Source of the DNA: Rhodoferax mekongensis
GTDB taxonomy: Bacteria > Pseudomonadota > Gammaproteobacteria > Burkholderiales > Burkholderiaceae_C
Direction: 5' to 3'
Assembly: GCF_032191775.1 (NCBI RefSeq)
Contig: NZ_CP132507.1
Coordinates: forward strand, 3,621,001-3,685,000
Length of the DNA: 64,000 nt
Shown here: positions 51,756 to 62,877 of the stretch, piece after piece
Numbering within the stretch: the first letter of the stretch is position 1
How the letters are laid out: each line of letters opens with the position of its first letter
The notes under the pieces: model-generated
Told to the model about the DNA's origin: nothing
Databases searched by the model: none
What the model saw: the letters and a program-made list of their open reading frames with translations, nothing else
Position numbers and translations under genes: made by a program

Positions 51756-53032
51756 TGGGTGCAGCTCGCCCCCTGGTGCTGGGCATTGACTTCGGCACAT
51801 CGAACTCCGCCTGTGCATTGATTGACGCGCACGGCGCCTTGCAGGTCATCCCGCTGGATGGTGCCAAGGCCGAAATGCCGACCGCCCTGTTTTTTGCCAG
51901 CGAGACCGTGGATGCTGCGCGGCATACCGTGCTCTATGGCGCAGACGCCATGCAGGCCTACCTGAATGGCACCGAGGGGCGCTTGCTGCGCTCGCTCAAA
52001 AGCCTGATGGGCAGCCGCCTGATGGATGAATACACCGCCGTGGGCGACAAGAGCATCCGCTTCTTTGACATCGTGGTGCTATTCTTCAAAGAGCTCAAGC
52101 GCCGCTGCGAAGCCCATGTGGGCCAGCCCCTGACCCACGCCATGCTGGGCCGCCCGGTGCACTTTGTGGACGACGATCCCGAGCGCGACCAGCTGGCGCA
52201 AGAGACGCTGGGCCGCGCCGCGACAGAGGCCGGCTTTACCCACATTGCCTACCAGCTCGAGCCCATTGCCGCCGCGCTGGACTACGAGCAGCGCGTAGCA
52301 AAAGAGACTACGGCACTGGTGGTGGACATTGGTGGCGGCACCTCCGACTTCACGGTCATCCGCCTGAACCCCGAGCGCAGCGCGCAGGGCGACCGCACGG
52401 CGGATATCTTGGCCACCACCGGCGTGCACATTGGCGGCACCGACTTTGACCGCTTGCTGGACCTGGCCACCGTGATGCCCCACTTGGGCTACAAGCATGT
52501 GGGCACCGGCGGGCGCATTGTGCCCAACAGCGTGTTTTTTGACCTGAGCACCTGGCACCTGATCCACCAGGCCTACACCCGCAAGTCCATGCACTTTGCC
52601 AAAGAGCTGTGGACCGACTACACCGACCAGACCCTGCATCGCCGCCTGATGGACGCGCTGGAAGAACAACACGGCCACCGCATGCTGGCCAGTGTGGAAG
52701 CCGCCAAGATTGCCTGCTCCATCAGCGGCGACAGCGCCGTAGTGGAGCTGGACTTTCTGGACAGCAGCCTGGCCCCCACCGTGGACGCGGCGAATATGGA
52801 AGTCGCCCTGCACGCATCGCTGGCGCAAGTAGTTCAGTGTGCCCAGGACTGCGTGGCCGCCGCCGGACTGCAGGGGGTGGACGCGGTCTACCTCACCGGT
52901 GGTTCGTCCGCACTGCGCACGCTGATAGCAGCGCTGCGCCAAGCCATGCCCCAAGCAACGCTGGTGGAAGGCAACCGGTTTGGTGGCGTGGCCGCCGGAC
53001 TGGCATGGGCGGGTGCGGTACACCCGTATTGA
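51755..53032 (+). CDS. YegD-like Hsp70-family ATPase
   Basis: A 425-residue actin/Hsp70 ATPase domain. The phosphate-1 motif is LGIDFGTSNSA, phosphate-2 is VVDIGGGTSDFTV, and the adenosine motif is LTGGSSALRTL. The C-terminal substrate-binding domain of DnaK is missing, as in E. coli YegD. Its client and cochaperones are unknown. It starts by overlapping the esterase stop by one base, so the two are expressed together. A dispersed repeat follows the stop. Confidence 0.9.
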   Translation: MGAARPLVLGIDFGTSNSACALIDAHGALQVIPLDGAKAEMPTALFFASETVDAARHTVLYGADAMQAYLNGTEGRLLRSLKSLMGSRLMDEYTAVGDKSIRFFDIVVLFFKELKRRCEAHVGQPLTHAMLGRPVHFVDDDPERDQLAQETLGRAATEAGFTHIAYQLEPIAAALDYEQRVAKETTALVVDIGGGTSDFTVIRLNPERSAQGDRTADILATTGVHIGGTDFDRLLDLATVMPHLGYKHVGTGGRIVPNSVFFDLSTWHLIHQAYTRKSMHFAKELWTDYTDQTLHRRLMDALEEQHGHRMLASVEAAKIACSISGDSAVVELDFLDSSLAPTVDAANMEVALHASLAQVVQCAQDCVAAAGLQGVDAVYLTGGSSALRTLIAALRQAMPQATLVEGNRFGGVAAGLAWAGAVHPY

Positions 53033-53091
53033 TTTGCTATCTATTTAGGAGCTTCTCGCGCACATTCCACGAGCGCTAGCGGCACCTTTTA
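53033..53091 (+). repeat. Interspersed repeat copy 9, after the Hsp70-like gene
   Basis: Plus-strand intergenic copy: TTTGCTATCTATTTAGGAGC, TTCTCGCGCACATTCC, ACGAGCGCTAGCGGC. It fills the gap between the convergent Hsp70-like and Nudix genes and, like copy 3, could serve as a 3'-end structure. Confidence 0.82.
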
Positions 53092-53108
53092 TACAAAACC
53101 ACGAATAC

Positions 53109-53708
53109 TCAAAGAGCAAACTGCAGCTTGCTCACCAGCCTCCCAAAGCGCGCACTCGGCAGCGACAGCAAGGCCTCACGCGCCACCCAGCGCACCCCAC
53201 GCACTTCTTCCCACTGCGGGCTCCATGGAGCGGACGCATCGCCCCGGAACAGGTACAAAAAGTCGTGGTGCACATGCGCGCCCTCGCCTTTGGCGGGGTT
53301 GGCAGGAATGGCTTGGCTATCGATGTCGATCAGTGGCGCATCCAAGTTTTGGGTAGCAGACTGAGCCAAGCGCACGTTCACGCCCGTCTCTTCCTCCACC
53401 TCCCGCGCGGCAGACACGTCCAGCCGGTCCAAGCCCTCGTGGTGGCCGCCAGGCTGTAGCCAGCGGTTCAGGGTGCGGTGGTGGATGAGCAGCACCTTGT
53501 CTACCGCCGCGTCGTACACCAAGCCGCTGGTGGTGATGTGACCTTGCATGGTGGCCCTTGAAAACGAGTCTGCGAACGTGTCGGCAAGCAGTTCAGCAAT
53601 GGCCTTCAAGCCTGCGGACTCAGCGGGAAAGCGGGCTGAGTACTTTTGCAGTTCAGCGAGGGCGTGTGCCCGGAGTTCGGCAGGATTGGCCAAGGTTTCA
53701 AACAGCAT
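53109..53708 (-). CDS. Nudix hydrolase
   Basis: A 199-residue Nudix protein. The Nudix box is the GGHHEGLDRLDVSAAREVEE region followed by ETGV, with Asp where the consensus has the first Glu; the catalytic REVEEETG core is intact. An N-terminal helical domain of ~60 residues precedes it. The ATG at 53708 has GGAGA upstream and overlaps the LysR stop by 11 bases. Substrate unknown. Confidence 0.88.
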   Translation of the reverse strand: MLFETLANPAELRAHALAELQKYSARFPAESAGLKAIAELLADTFADSFSRATMQGHITTSGLVYDAAVDKVLLIHHRTLNRWLQPGGHHEGLDRLDVSAAREVEEETGVNVRLAQSATQNLDAPLIDIDSQAIPANPAKGEGAHVHHDFLYLFRGDASAPWSPQWEEVRGVRWVAREALLSLPSARFGRLVSKLQFAL

Positions 53709-54630
53709 GTGGGTCTCCCAGTGCCGCATGCAGCATCTCAATAAACACCCGCGTCTTGGGCGGCATGAGTTTGCGGCCGGGGAAGACAGCGGATATGGGC
53801 ATGCGGGAGAAACACCAGTCGGGCAGGATGCGCACCAGTGCATTGCGGCGCACATCAGCCTGGGCAAACACATCAGGCACTGCACCTATGCCGGTGCCCG
53901 CCAGCACCATGCGCAACAGCAGGTCCGGCGCGTTGGCCGCAAAGCGACCGGGCGGTAGAGCCGTCCACTCCTGCTCGCCGTTCACAAGGCGCCAAGGCAT
54001 GGGCTCCCCGTTACCACCCAACAAGCGAACCGCTTGGTGCTGCAGCAGGTCTTGCGGCACTCGGGGCGTGCCGTGCTCGGCCAGGTATTGGGGCGAGGCA
54101 TACACCCCTGTCGACATGAGGCTCAAGCGCCGTGCGGCGAGCAGGCTGTCGTCCGGCAAGGCGCCGATGCGCACCGCCACGTCAAAGCCTTCACCCAGCA
54201 AATCCACCCGGCGGGCAGACAGGTCCAGCTCCAGCGATATGTCGGGGTAAATGGCCACAAAAGCGCCCAGCATGTCGGCCAGCAACAAGTGGGCAATGTC
54301 GGCCGGCATGGAGACGCGCAATCGCCCGGTAGGCGTAGCCTGGCGGCGCTCGCTCAAGGCGGCTACAGCCTCGACCTCCAGCACCACCTGCTTGGCGTGC
54401 TCCAGCAGTTGCTGGCCGAACTCGGTCAGCGTTTGGCGGCGCGTGGTGCGCAATAGCAGTCGCTCGCCCAAACGTTGCTCGAGGGCTGCGAGCCGGCGCG
54501 ACACACTGGACTTGGGCAGCCCCACCTTGTCGGCCGCACGACTGAAGCTGCCCAGCTCCGCCACGCGGGCAAAGATGAGCAGGTCGTTGGGGTCGATGAC
54601 AGTAGTCTGGAGTGCGCTTGATTGTTCCAT
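53698..54630 (-). CDS. LysR-family transcriptional regulator
   Basis: A 310-residue LysR regulator. The N-terminal winged helix (GSFSRAADKVGLPKSSVSRR) and the C-terminal effector domain (RLRVSMPADIAHLLL, ARRVDLLGEGFDVAVRIG) are complete. It lies divergent from doxX-pirin, the standard layout for LysR control of the neighbouring genes. Its 3' end overlaps the Nudix gene by 11 bases. The start at 54630 (MEQSSAL) is taken; an upstream Met adds seven residues. Confidence 0.92.
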   Translation of the reverse strand: MEQSSALQTTVIDPNDLLIFARVAELGSFSRAADKVGLPKSSVSRRLAALEQRLGERLLLRTTRRQTLTEFGQQLLEHAKQVVLEVEAVAALSERRQATPTGRLRVSMPADIAHLLLADMLGAFVAIYPDISLELDLSARRVDLLGEGFDVAVRIGALPDDSLLAARRLSLMSTGVYASPQYLAEHGTPRVPQDLLQHQAVRLLGGNGEPMPWRLVNGEQEWTALPPGRFAANAPDLLLRMVLAGTGIGAVPDVFAQADVRRNALVRILPDWCFSRMPISAVFPGRKLMPPKTRVFIEMLHAALGDPHAV

Positions 54631-54730
54631 GGCGACAACAATCATATCCATTTCATGGGATTTTCAGCTTTATTGATGAGGAATACAGTTCATCCATCGC
54701 AAACAACTTCCCTTTTGAAAGGAAACCATC

Positions 54731-55153
54731 ATGTCCTCCAGCAACACTTCCACTACCGCTCAAAACGCACTCAACCTCGCAGGTCGTGTGCTTTTGGCTG
54801 CCCTGTTTTTGCCTGCCGGCATCAGCAAGCTCACCGGCTTTGAAGGCACCGTGGGTTACATCGCTTCCGTCGGTTTGCCGCTGCCCGCGGTCGGCGCTGT
54901 GCTCGCTCTGCTGGTGGAAATCGTCGGCAGCGTGGCGCTGATTGCCGGCTTCGGTACCCGCATCGCCGCGCTGGTGCTGGCAGCGTTCACGCTGGTGGCG
55001 AGCTTCTTCTTCCACGCTTTCTGGGCTGTGCCTGCTGACCAGGCCTTCATGGTGCAACTGCTGTTCTTCAAGAACGTGGCAGTGGTCGGTGGCTTGCTGG
55101 CCCTGGCTGCTAACGGCGCCGGTGGCTGGAGCCTGGACGCACGCCGCGCCTAA
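54731..55153 (+). CDS. DoxX-family membrane protein
   Basis: A 140-residue protein with four hydrophobic helices. GRVLLAALFLPAGISKLTGF is the DoxX opening; FFFHAFWAVPADQAFM is a later family block. DoxX proteins are often linked to redox or thiosulfate metabolism and to pirin-type proteins under LysR control, but the reaction is not defined. It is divergent from lysR and 95 bases upstream of the pirin gene. Confidence 0.9.
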   Translation: MSSSNTSTTAQNALNLAGRVLLAALFLPAGISKLTGFEGTVGYIASVGLPLPAVGAVLALLVEIVGSVALIAGFGTRIAALVLAAFTLVASFFFHAFWAVPADQAFMVQLLFFKNVAVVGGLLALAANGAGGWSLDARRA

Positions 55154-55198
55154 AACCTGGTACAGCTCGGCCCGGCACGCCGCACACAGCACTTAAAC

Positions 55199-55222
55199 CA
55201 CAGGCTGCCTTTGCGGCCTGTG
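55199..55222 (+). other. Hairpin between doxX and pirin genes
   Basis: CACAGGC-TGCCTTTGCG-GCCTGTG, a perfect 7-bp stem 46 bases after the doxX stop with no T-tail. It may be an RNA-processing or attenuation structure. Confidence 0.5.
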
Positions 55223-55248
55223 AGTCCGTATCCACCAAGGAGATCACC

Positions 55249-56112
55249 ATGACAGTTCAACAATCACGCACCATTGAGCGCCTGGTGGCGGGGCAAGCCA
55301 CCTCGGATGGCGCAGGCGTCAAGCTCACCCGGGTATTGACCCAGAACCTGCAACACCGGCTGGACCCCTTCCTGATGCTGGACGCCTTTGGCAGCGACAA
55401 CCCGGATGACTACATTGCCGGCTTTCCCGAGCATCCGCACCGCGGGTTCGAGACCGTGTCGTACATGCTGAGCGGCCGCATGCGCCACCGCGACAGCGCG
55501 GGCCACGAGGGCCTCGTCACAGACGGTGGCGTGCAGTGGATGACCGCAGCACGCGGCGTAATCCACTCCGAAATCCCGCAGCAGACCGAAGGCCGCATGG
55601 AAGGCTTTCAGCTCTGGCTGAACCTGCACAGCAGCGAAAAGATGGGCGCCCCCTGGTACCGCGACATCCAGGCGACCGACCTGCCCAAAGTCACTACCGA
55701 TCAAGGGGTGCAGCTGACCGTGATTGCCGGCGAAAGCCATGGCACCGTGGGCGCAGTGCAGCGCGAGAAAACACAGCCGCTATACCTCGATGTGCACATG
55801 CCCGCCGGCAGCACCTTCAGCCAACCTCTGCCCGCCACGCACAACGCGTTCATTTATGTGTATCGCGGCGAGGTACAAGTGGGCGAGAAGACTGTGCCCG
55901 CCCAGCGCATGGCCATCTTCAGCAATGATGCGGCCAGCGATGGCGTGACGATTAACGCCAGCGCGGACGCCAAATTCCTGCTGATTGCCGGCAAGCCCCT
56001 GAAAGAGCCCATCGTGCAATACGGCCCCTTTGTCATGAACTCGCAGCAGGAGATCTATCAGGCGCTGAGCGATTTCAGGGATGGAGTCTTGGGTGCGCCG
56101 TCAGCCGCCTGA
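55249..56112 (+). CDS. Pirin family protein
   Basis: A 287-residue bicupin. The metal-binding motif HPHRGFETVSYMLSG and the GVIHSEIP motif (His and Glu ligands) are intact, so a metal site, as in quercetinase-active pirins, is expected. AAGGAGATCACC upstream is a strong ribosome site. With DoxX and a divergent LysR regulator it forms a compact, probably oxidative-stress-responsive unit; that role is an inference. Confidence 0.92.
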   Translation: MTVQQSRTIERLVAGQATSDGAGVKLTRVLTQNLQHRLDPFLMLDAFGSDNPDDYIAGFPEHPHRGFETVSYMLSGRMRHRDSAGHEGLVTDGGVQWMTAARGVIHSEIPQQTEGRMEGFQLWLNLHSSEKMGAPWYRDIQATDLPKVTTDQGVQLTVIAGESHGTVGAVQREKTQPLYLDVHMPAGSTFSQPLPATHNAFIYVYRGEVQVGEKTVPAQRMAIFSNDAASDGVTINASADAKFLLIAGKPLKEPIVQYGPFVMNSQQEIYQALSDFRDGVLGAPSAA

Positions 56113-56138
56113 ATGACTCCTTGCCCTAAGCTCGGGCC

Positions 56139-57257
56139 ATGACAGTGTCCACACGCCCCGCTTCGAGGCCTTCCATAGTCAACCTCGCCCTCCAGGGCGG
56201 AGGCTCACACGGGGCATTTACATGGGGCGTGCTGGACGCACTCCTTGAAGATGGTCGACTGGACTTTGAAGGCATTAGCGGCACCAGTGCCGGCGCCATG
56301 AATGCGGTGGCGCTGGCCCACGGCTTTGCACAAGCTGAGGGCAAATCGCGCAAAGTGGCCAGAGACAGCGCCCGACAGTCGCTGGCACATTTTTGGGAAG
56401 GTGTGGTCAACATGGGCGCCCTCAGCAGCACACTGGCCGGCGCCCACAAGGTGCCGTTTGATTTGCTGTTCGGCGGGCTCTCAGCCCTCACCGGCTCGGC
56501 GTCCCCGAGCCAGATCCTCTCGGACGCGGTCACCAGTTTCTGGACGCAGGCCGTATCGCCTTATCAAAGCAACCCGCTGGACATCAACCCGTTGCGCACC
56601 TTCCTGGAGCGACAAATGGACTTTGAGCGCCTGGCCGCCTACCAGCCGCTCAAGGTGTTTGTGGTGGCCACCAAGGTGCGCACTGGCAAGGCCGAGATTT
56701 TTTCCGGCAAGCGTCTCACAGCCGATGCAGTGATGGCCTCCGCCTGCCTGCCCACCGTGTTTCAGGCGGTGGAGATCGAAGGCGAACACTACTGGGACGG
56801 TGGCTACGCCGGCAACCCCGCCATCCACCCCCTCATTTACGAGTGCAAAAGTCCGGACGTGATGCTGGTGCAGATCAACCCCATCGAACGCCACAAGCTG
56901 CCCACCACTGCCGCAGGCATTCTGGACCGGCTCAACGAAATCACCTTCAACTCAGCGCTGATTGCCGAGATGCGGGCTATCGACTTTGTGAAGCGCTTGC
57001 TGGCCGAGGGCAAACTGGACCCAAGCCGCTACAAGAACGTTCTGATGCACCGCATAGATGGGGGTGGCGCGCTCGAGGCCTACCCCGCTTCCACCAAGTC
57101 CGACACCGACGCCAAGCTCATCCACGCCCTGCGGGACTTGGGCCGCGCGTCCGCCCAGCAGTGGCTCAAAAAACATGTGGCTTCCATCGGGGTGGAGTGC
57201 AGCATCAACATCGCTACCGATTACCTCGACGATCTGCGGGTCCCGACCACAGGCTGA
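56139..57257 (+). CDS. Patatin-like phospholipase, cytosolic
   Basis: A 372-residue patatin without a signal peptide. The oxyanion GGGSHGAFTWG, nucleophile GTSAGAM (Ser ~50) and catalytic Asp motif DGGYAGNPAI are present. It differs from the exported patatin at 46675-47577 in length and in its large insertion after the nucleophile. It lies 26 bases after the pirin gene and convergent with katG. Confidence 0.88.
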   Translation: MTVSTRPASRPSIVNLALQGGGSHGAFTWGVLDALLEDGRLDFEGISGTSAGAMNAVALAHGFAQAEGKSRKVARDSARQSLAHFWEGVVNMGALSSTLAGAHKVPFDLLFGGLSALTGSASPSQILSDAVTSFWTQAVSPYQSNPLDINPLRTFLERQMDFERLAAYQPLKVFVVATKVRTGKAEIFSGKRLTADAVMASACLPTVFQAVEIEGEHYWDGGYAGNPAIHPLIYECKSPDVMLVQINPIERHKLPTTAAGILDRLNEITFNSALIAEMRAIDFVKRLLAEGKLDPSRYKNVLMHRIDGGGALEAYPASTKSDTDAKLIHALRDLGRASAQQWLKKHVASIGVECSINIATDYLDDLRVPTTG

Positions 57258-57310
57258 TGCAAAAAAACCCCCTGCATGACCGACGTACCGGCAACACAGC
57301 GGGGTTGTAG

Positions 57311-57329
57311 GCCGCCACCCGAAGGCGGC
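57311..57329 (+). terminator. Possible hairpin between patatin and katG
   Basis: GCCGCC-ACCCGAA-GGCGGC lies between the convergent stops. No clear T-run follows on either strand, so a terminator role is only tentative. Confidence 0.35.
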
Positions 57330-57349
57330 GGCAGTCACCATCACTTAGC

Positions 57350-59615
<2,266 letters not shown>

Positions 59616-59716
59616 CGAAATCACCAATTGGATTGCCCAATACCCGCCATAGGCATTTTTGTGGGAGCTGCGATGCATACACTCCCAGCCTAGTCATCCA
59701 TTGAAGGCCCTTCACT

Positions 59717-60658
59717 TTGCAAGCTCTGCTCCACGCCATCGCCTCGATGGACATTTCCTCCCCCGACGCCTGCCGCCTTTTTCATGGCCGCGGCGGTCTG
59801 TACCCCGGATGCGAGCAATGGTCGCTGGATTGGTACCCGCCGGTGCTGGTGCTCACCAGCTTCAAACCGGTGAGCGAGGATGAGTTAGCCACCATCGGTG
59901 CCGCGTTGTCCGCGCGCTGGCACACACTCAGCCCCGGGCAGGCGCTGAACTGGGTCTTCCAGTGCCGCGCCGAAGGGCTGGCGGACACCCGGCTGATGGC
60001 GGGGACGGTGCCTGAGCCCCATGTGGTGACGGAGTCAGGCACCCGGTACAAGGTGCACGTGCTGCGGGGGCAGAACCACGGCCTGTTTCTGGACATGGCG
60101 GAGGGCAGGCGCTGGGTACGCGACTATGTGGCGGCCCACCCCAAGACCTATGCCCTCCGGGTGCTAAACCTGTTTGCCTACACCTGCTCGTTTTCAGTGG
60201 TGGCCTTGCAGGCCGGTGCGCGGCATGTGGTGAATGTGGACATGAGCCAAGGCGCGCTGGCTACCGGCCAGCAAAACCACCGGCTCAATGGCATCGAGAG
60301 CGGTGTGAGTTTTCTGGGGCACGACATCTTCAAAACCTGGGGCAAGATCACCCGCAGTGGCCCCTACGACCTCGTGTTGCTGGACCCGCCCAGTTACCAG
60401 AAAGGCAGCTTTGTTGCCACCAAAGACTATGCGCGCCTGGTGCGCCGCCTGCCCGAGTTGCTTGCCCCGGGCGGCCATGCGCTGGTGTGTCTGAATGCGC
60501 CTGAGCTGGACACAGCCTTCCTGAAAGGCCACATGCAAGAGCAAGCGCCTTCCCTTGAATTCGTGCAGCGCCTGCCGAATCCCGCAGTATTCGCGGATGT
60601 CGAGCCGGAGCGCGCGCTCAAGGTGCTGGTGTACAAAGCTGAAAACGCAGCGCAATAA
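59717..60658 (+). CDS. RlmI/RlmK-type class I SAM methyltransferase
   Basis: A 313-residue methyltransferase. The SAM site region is LNLFAYTCSFSVVALQAGA with VVNVDMSQGAL, and the LDPPSYQKGSF catalytic motif is of the 5-methylcytosine or m2G rRNA type. It likely modifies 23S rRNA. The start is uncertain: TTG 59717 or ATG 59747; neither has a strong ribosome site. A small unknown gene follows after 21 bases. Confidence 0.82.
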   Translation: MQALLHAIASMDISSPDACRLFHGRGGLYPGCEQWSLDWYPPVLVLTSFKPVSEDELATIGAALSARWHTLSPGQALNWVFQCRAEGLADTRLMAGTVPEPHVVTESGTRYKVHVLRGQNHGLFLDMAEGRRWVRDYVAAHPKTYALRVLNLFAYTCSFSVVALQAGARHVVNVDMSQGALATGQQNHRLNGIESGVSFLGHDIFKTWGKITRSGPYDLVLLDPPSYQKGSFVATKDYARLVRRLPELLAPGGHALVCLNAPELDTAFLKGHMQEQAPSLEFVQRLPNPAVFADVEPERALKVLVYKAENAAQ

Positions 60659-60679
60659 TCATTTCACAGCACCAACACC

Positions 60680-60925
60680 ATGCCCGCCACCGAATTGCAA
60701 TGCAAATCCGCCGGTACCGTCGCCGGCAAGCTCCTGTTCATCCCCACCGGGGTGGAAGGTCCCCTGTTGCCTCACATGCAAGACTGGGTGACCGCCAAGC
60801 TCAAAGCCAAACAGCCGGTAAAGGACATCAGCAACACGGTGCTGGTCAAAGGTATCAAGCAATGGACGGCCTATGAGGAGAAAGTTGGCGGCAAGAAAGT
60901 GATCACGGTTTTCAAGATCACCTGA
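60680..60925 (+). CDS. Small unknown protein
   Basis: An 81-residue protein with no recognised domain. It has alternating hydrophobic residues and a Lys-rich second half (KLKAKQPVKDIS, KVGGKKVITVFKIT), and looks like a small alpha/beta fold. It follows the methyltransferase by 21 bases on the same strand. Compact size and clean composition support a real gene. Confidence 0.6.
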   Translation: MPATELQCKSAGTVAGKLLFIPTGVEGPLLPHMQDWVTAKLKAKQPVKDISNTVLVKGIKQWTAYEEKVGGKKVITVFKIT

Positions 60926-60966
60926 GGGGCTGGGCCCCGGCAGACGCCGGCCACCTTCTTTCGGGA

Positions 60967-61242
60967 CTAATCAAAAATTTCGTGTAGCCACGACTTCTTG
61001 CGGCTCTGCGGGTAGCGCTTGTATTCCTGGAAATCAGAATCCTCAAAGTCGCGGTGTTGCGGTTCGCGGGCTACGCGCGCCGGGGGCACCGCGGCCACCG
61101 CGGGGCCGGAAGCCTTTTCCAGCAGCTTGTCGAGCTCACCACGGTCCAGCCAGATACCGCGGCAAGTCGGGCAGTAGTCAATCTCCACGCCCTGGCGTTC
61201 GGTCATCACCAGAGTGCTATCGGTGCAATGGGGGCATTTCAT
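60967..61242 (-). CDS. Zinc-ribbon protein, zf-TFIIB type
   Basis: A 91-residue protein. Its first 40 residues form a zinc ribbon of the TFIIB-like family: CPHC (3-6) and YCPTCRGIWLDRGEL (23-37). The tail is charged and Arg/Lys-rich (SRKKSWLHEIFD). AAGGAGCC precedes the ATG at 61242. It is the third gene of a minus-strand set with an HPF-like protein and a tiny membrane protein. Function is not known. Confidence 0.8.
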   Translation of the reverse strand: MKCPHCTDSTLVMTERQGVEIDYCPTCRGIWLDRGELDKLLEKASGPAVAAVPPARVAREPQHRDFEDSDFQEYKRYPQSRKKSWLHEIFD

Positions 61243-61258
61243 ATCAGGCTCCTTGGGG

Positions 61259-61426
61259 TCACAAAGCAAATCCGGCGGCAGACAACAGCAAACCACCTAC
61301 GCCAAAGCCCGCCAGCAACTTGGCATCGCGCGTATTGCGGGCGGAGTACTCATGCCAAGCGGCATACATCACCGGCAGCGACAGGGCTAGGCCGATCCAC
61401 TGCGGGGTAAAGAAATCAATATCCAT
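61259..61426 (-). CDS. Tiny membrane protein, 55 residues
   Basis: A short gene, MDIDFFTPQWIGLALSLPVM to the end ...LSAAGFAL, with two hydrophobic stretches that could be one or two helices separated by HEYSARNTRD. Its ATG shares its A with the stop codon of the HPF-like gene (TGATG), a sign of translational coupling. It ends 16 bases before the zinc-ribbon gene. The family is not recognised. Confidence 0.6.
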   Translation of the reverse strand: MDIDFFTPQWIGLALSLPVMYAAWHEYSARNTRDAKLLAGFGVGGLLLSAAGFAL

Positions 61427-61770
61427 CACAGTGTCTCCGCGTCCTGCTTGACCAAGCGTCCGCGAACGGGCTTTTGCTGACGGTGCAGGGTACGGGTCAG
61501 AGCACGCACCAAACGGTCCAGACCTTCGTCCAATGCGGTACGCCAGTCGCTGGCCAGGGAGGAAATGACCAGCACACCGGACTTCTCGGTTTTCACTTCC
61601 AACAGGCAGTGTTTGTCAACGCCACCGCGCGGGCCGTTGATGTCGGTAAACATGACTTTGGCGCGTGGAACTACTGCGCCCAAGCGACGCAACACAAAGC
61701 GCACACGTCGCAGGGCCTCTTCCCGCAAGGCACCGCCTTGAGGGTGTCGGGATTCGAAAATGACTTGCAT
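61426..61770 (-). CDS. HPF/RaiA-family ribosome-associated protein
   Basis: A 114-residue single-domain protein with the short hibernation-factor fold pattern: MQVIFESRH, RVRFVLRRL, KVMFTDINGPRGG, KHCLLEVKT and SDWRTALDEGLDRLVRALT. It lacks the long C-terminal dimerisation domain of long HPF. It may bind the small ribosomal subunit, but the match is by pattern only. GAGAGG upstream supports the ATG at 61770. It heads the small operon with the tiny membrane and zinc-ribbon genes. Confidence 0.78.
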   Translation of the reverse strand: MQVIFESRHPQGGALREEALRRVRFVLRRLGAVVPRAKVMFTDINGPRGGVDKHCLLEVKTEKSGVLVISSLASDWRTALDEGLDRLVRALTRTLHRQQKPVRGRLVKQDAETL

Positions 61771-61868
61771 AAAGCCTCTCCAAGCGATGAACAAGACCCG
61801 ACCTTAGCCCGCGCCTCATTGCGTAAAAAGCAGATAATTACTTAGTTAAATTCCCTATAAAACTGAAT

Positions 61869-62753
61869 ATGAGCACCTCGTTCAACTACAAGCACCTGTA
61901 CTACTTCTGGGTGGTGGCCAAGGAAGGGGGCATGTCCCGGGCCGCCGACAAGCTGGACATGGCAGTGCAAACCGTCAGCGCACAAGTCCGGGAGTTGGAA
62001 CGCTCGCTAGGCTACGCCCTACTCAAACCAGCAGGGCGTGGGCTCGTCCTCACGGATGCCGGCGTCACGGCCATGCAGCTGGCCGACCAGATCTTCCAGA
62101 TCGGCGAAAACCTGCCCACGCTGGTACGCGATGCGGCCAGCACACCGGCCACGCGCCTGGCAGTCGGCATTTCTGATGGCTTGCCCAAGCTGGTGGTGCG
62201 ACGACTGTTGCAGCCGGTGATAGCCGAGCCGAACCTTCGCCTGATTTGCCACGAGGGAGAGCTGGAAGACCTGCTGGGCGACCTGGCCTTGCACCGCCTG
62301 GATGTGGTGTTTTCCGATCGCCCCGCGCCGGCCAACCCCAACATCAAGCTTTACAGCCACGCCATGGGAAATTCGCCCATGGCCTGGTATGCCACCCCGG
62401 CCATGGTGCGCGCCGGAGGTCGCAAGTTTCCCCACAGCCTGGCCGACATGCCGGTACTTATGCCCACAGCACATACCGCAGTCCGTGCGAGGCTGGACCA
62501 TTGGTTCGAGCAAATCGGCATCCGGCCCCGCATCGTGGGGGAATTTGAAGACAGCGCCCTGCTCAAGACCTTTGGCGGCAGCGGCATGGGTGCCTTTCCG
62601 GCGGCCGAATGGGTTCAAGACGACCTGCTGGCGCACTACGGCGTCAAGCGTCTCGGGCCCTGTGAAGGCGTGGTGGAGCATTTCTATGCGGTAGGCACTG
62701 AACGCAAGGTCCAACATCCGCTGGTGCTGAGGGTGCTGCAGGGCGTCGTGTAA
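61869..62753 (+). CDS. nhaR: NhaR-like LysR transcriptional regulator
   Basis: A 294-residue LysR regulator of the NhaR group. The N-terminus SFNYKHLYYFWVVAKEGGMS and the following SRAADKLDMAVQTVSAQVRE are characteristic. NhaR activates the Na+/H+ antiporter gene in enterobacteria; no antiporter is nearby here. It is divergent from the HPF-like operon, with about 98 bases between starts, and could control it, though no site is evident. Confidence 0.88.
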   Translation: MSTSFNYKHLYYFWVVAKEGGMSRAADKLDMAVQTVSAQVRELERSLGYALLKPAGRGLVLTDAGVTAMQLADQIFQIGENLPTLVRDAASTPATRLAVGISDGLPKLVVRRLLQPVIAEPNLRLICHEGELEDLLGDLALHRLDVVFSDRPAPANPNIKLYSHAMGNSPMAWYATPAMVRAGGRKFPHSLADMPVLMPTAHTAVRARLDHWFEQIGIRPRIVGEFEDSALLKTFGGSGMGAFPAAEWVQDDLLAHYGVKRLGPCEGVVEHFYAVGTERKVQHPLVLRVLQGVV

Positions 62754-62877
62754 GTCGCCACGCGGGAAGCGCCCTTTCATTCAGTTTTTATAGGAATGAA
62801 TTTCCACTAAACACTGGTTTTTCTTGAGGCTCATCATCCGTAATCTCCAATTCGTCCTTTGTTTTTAGGAGATGACG

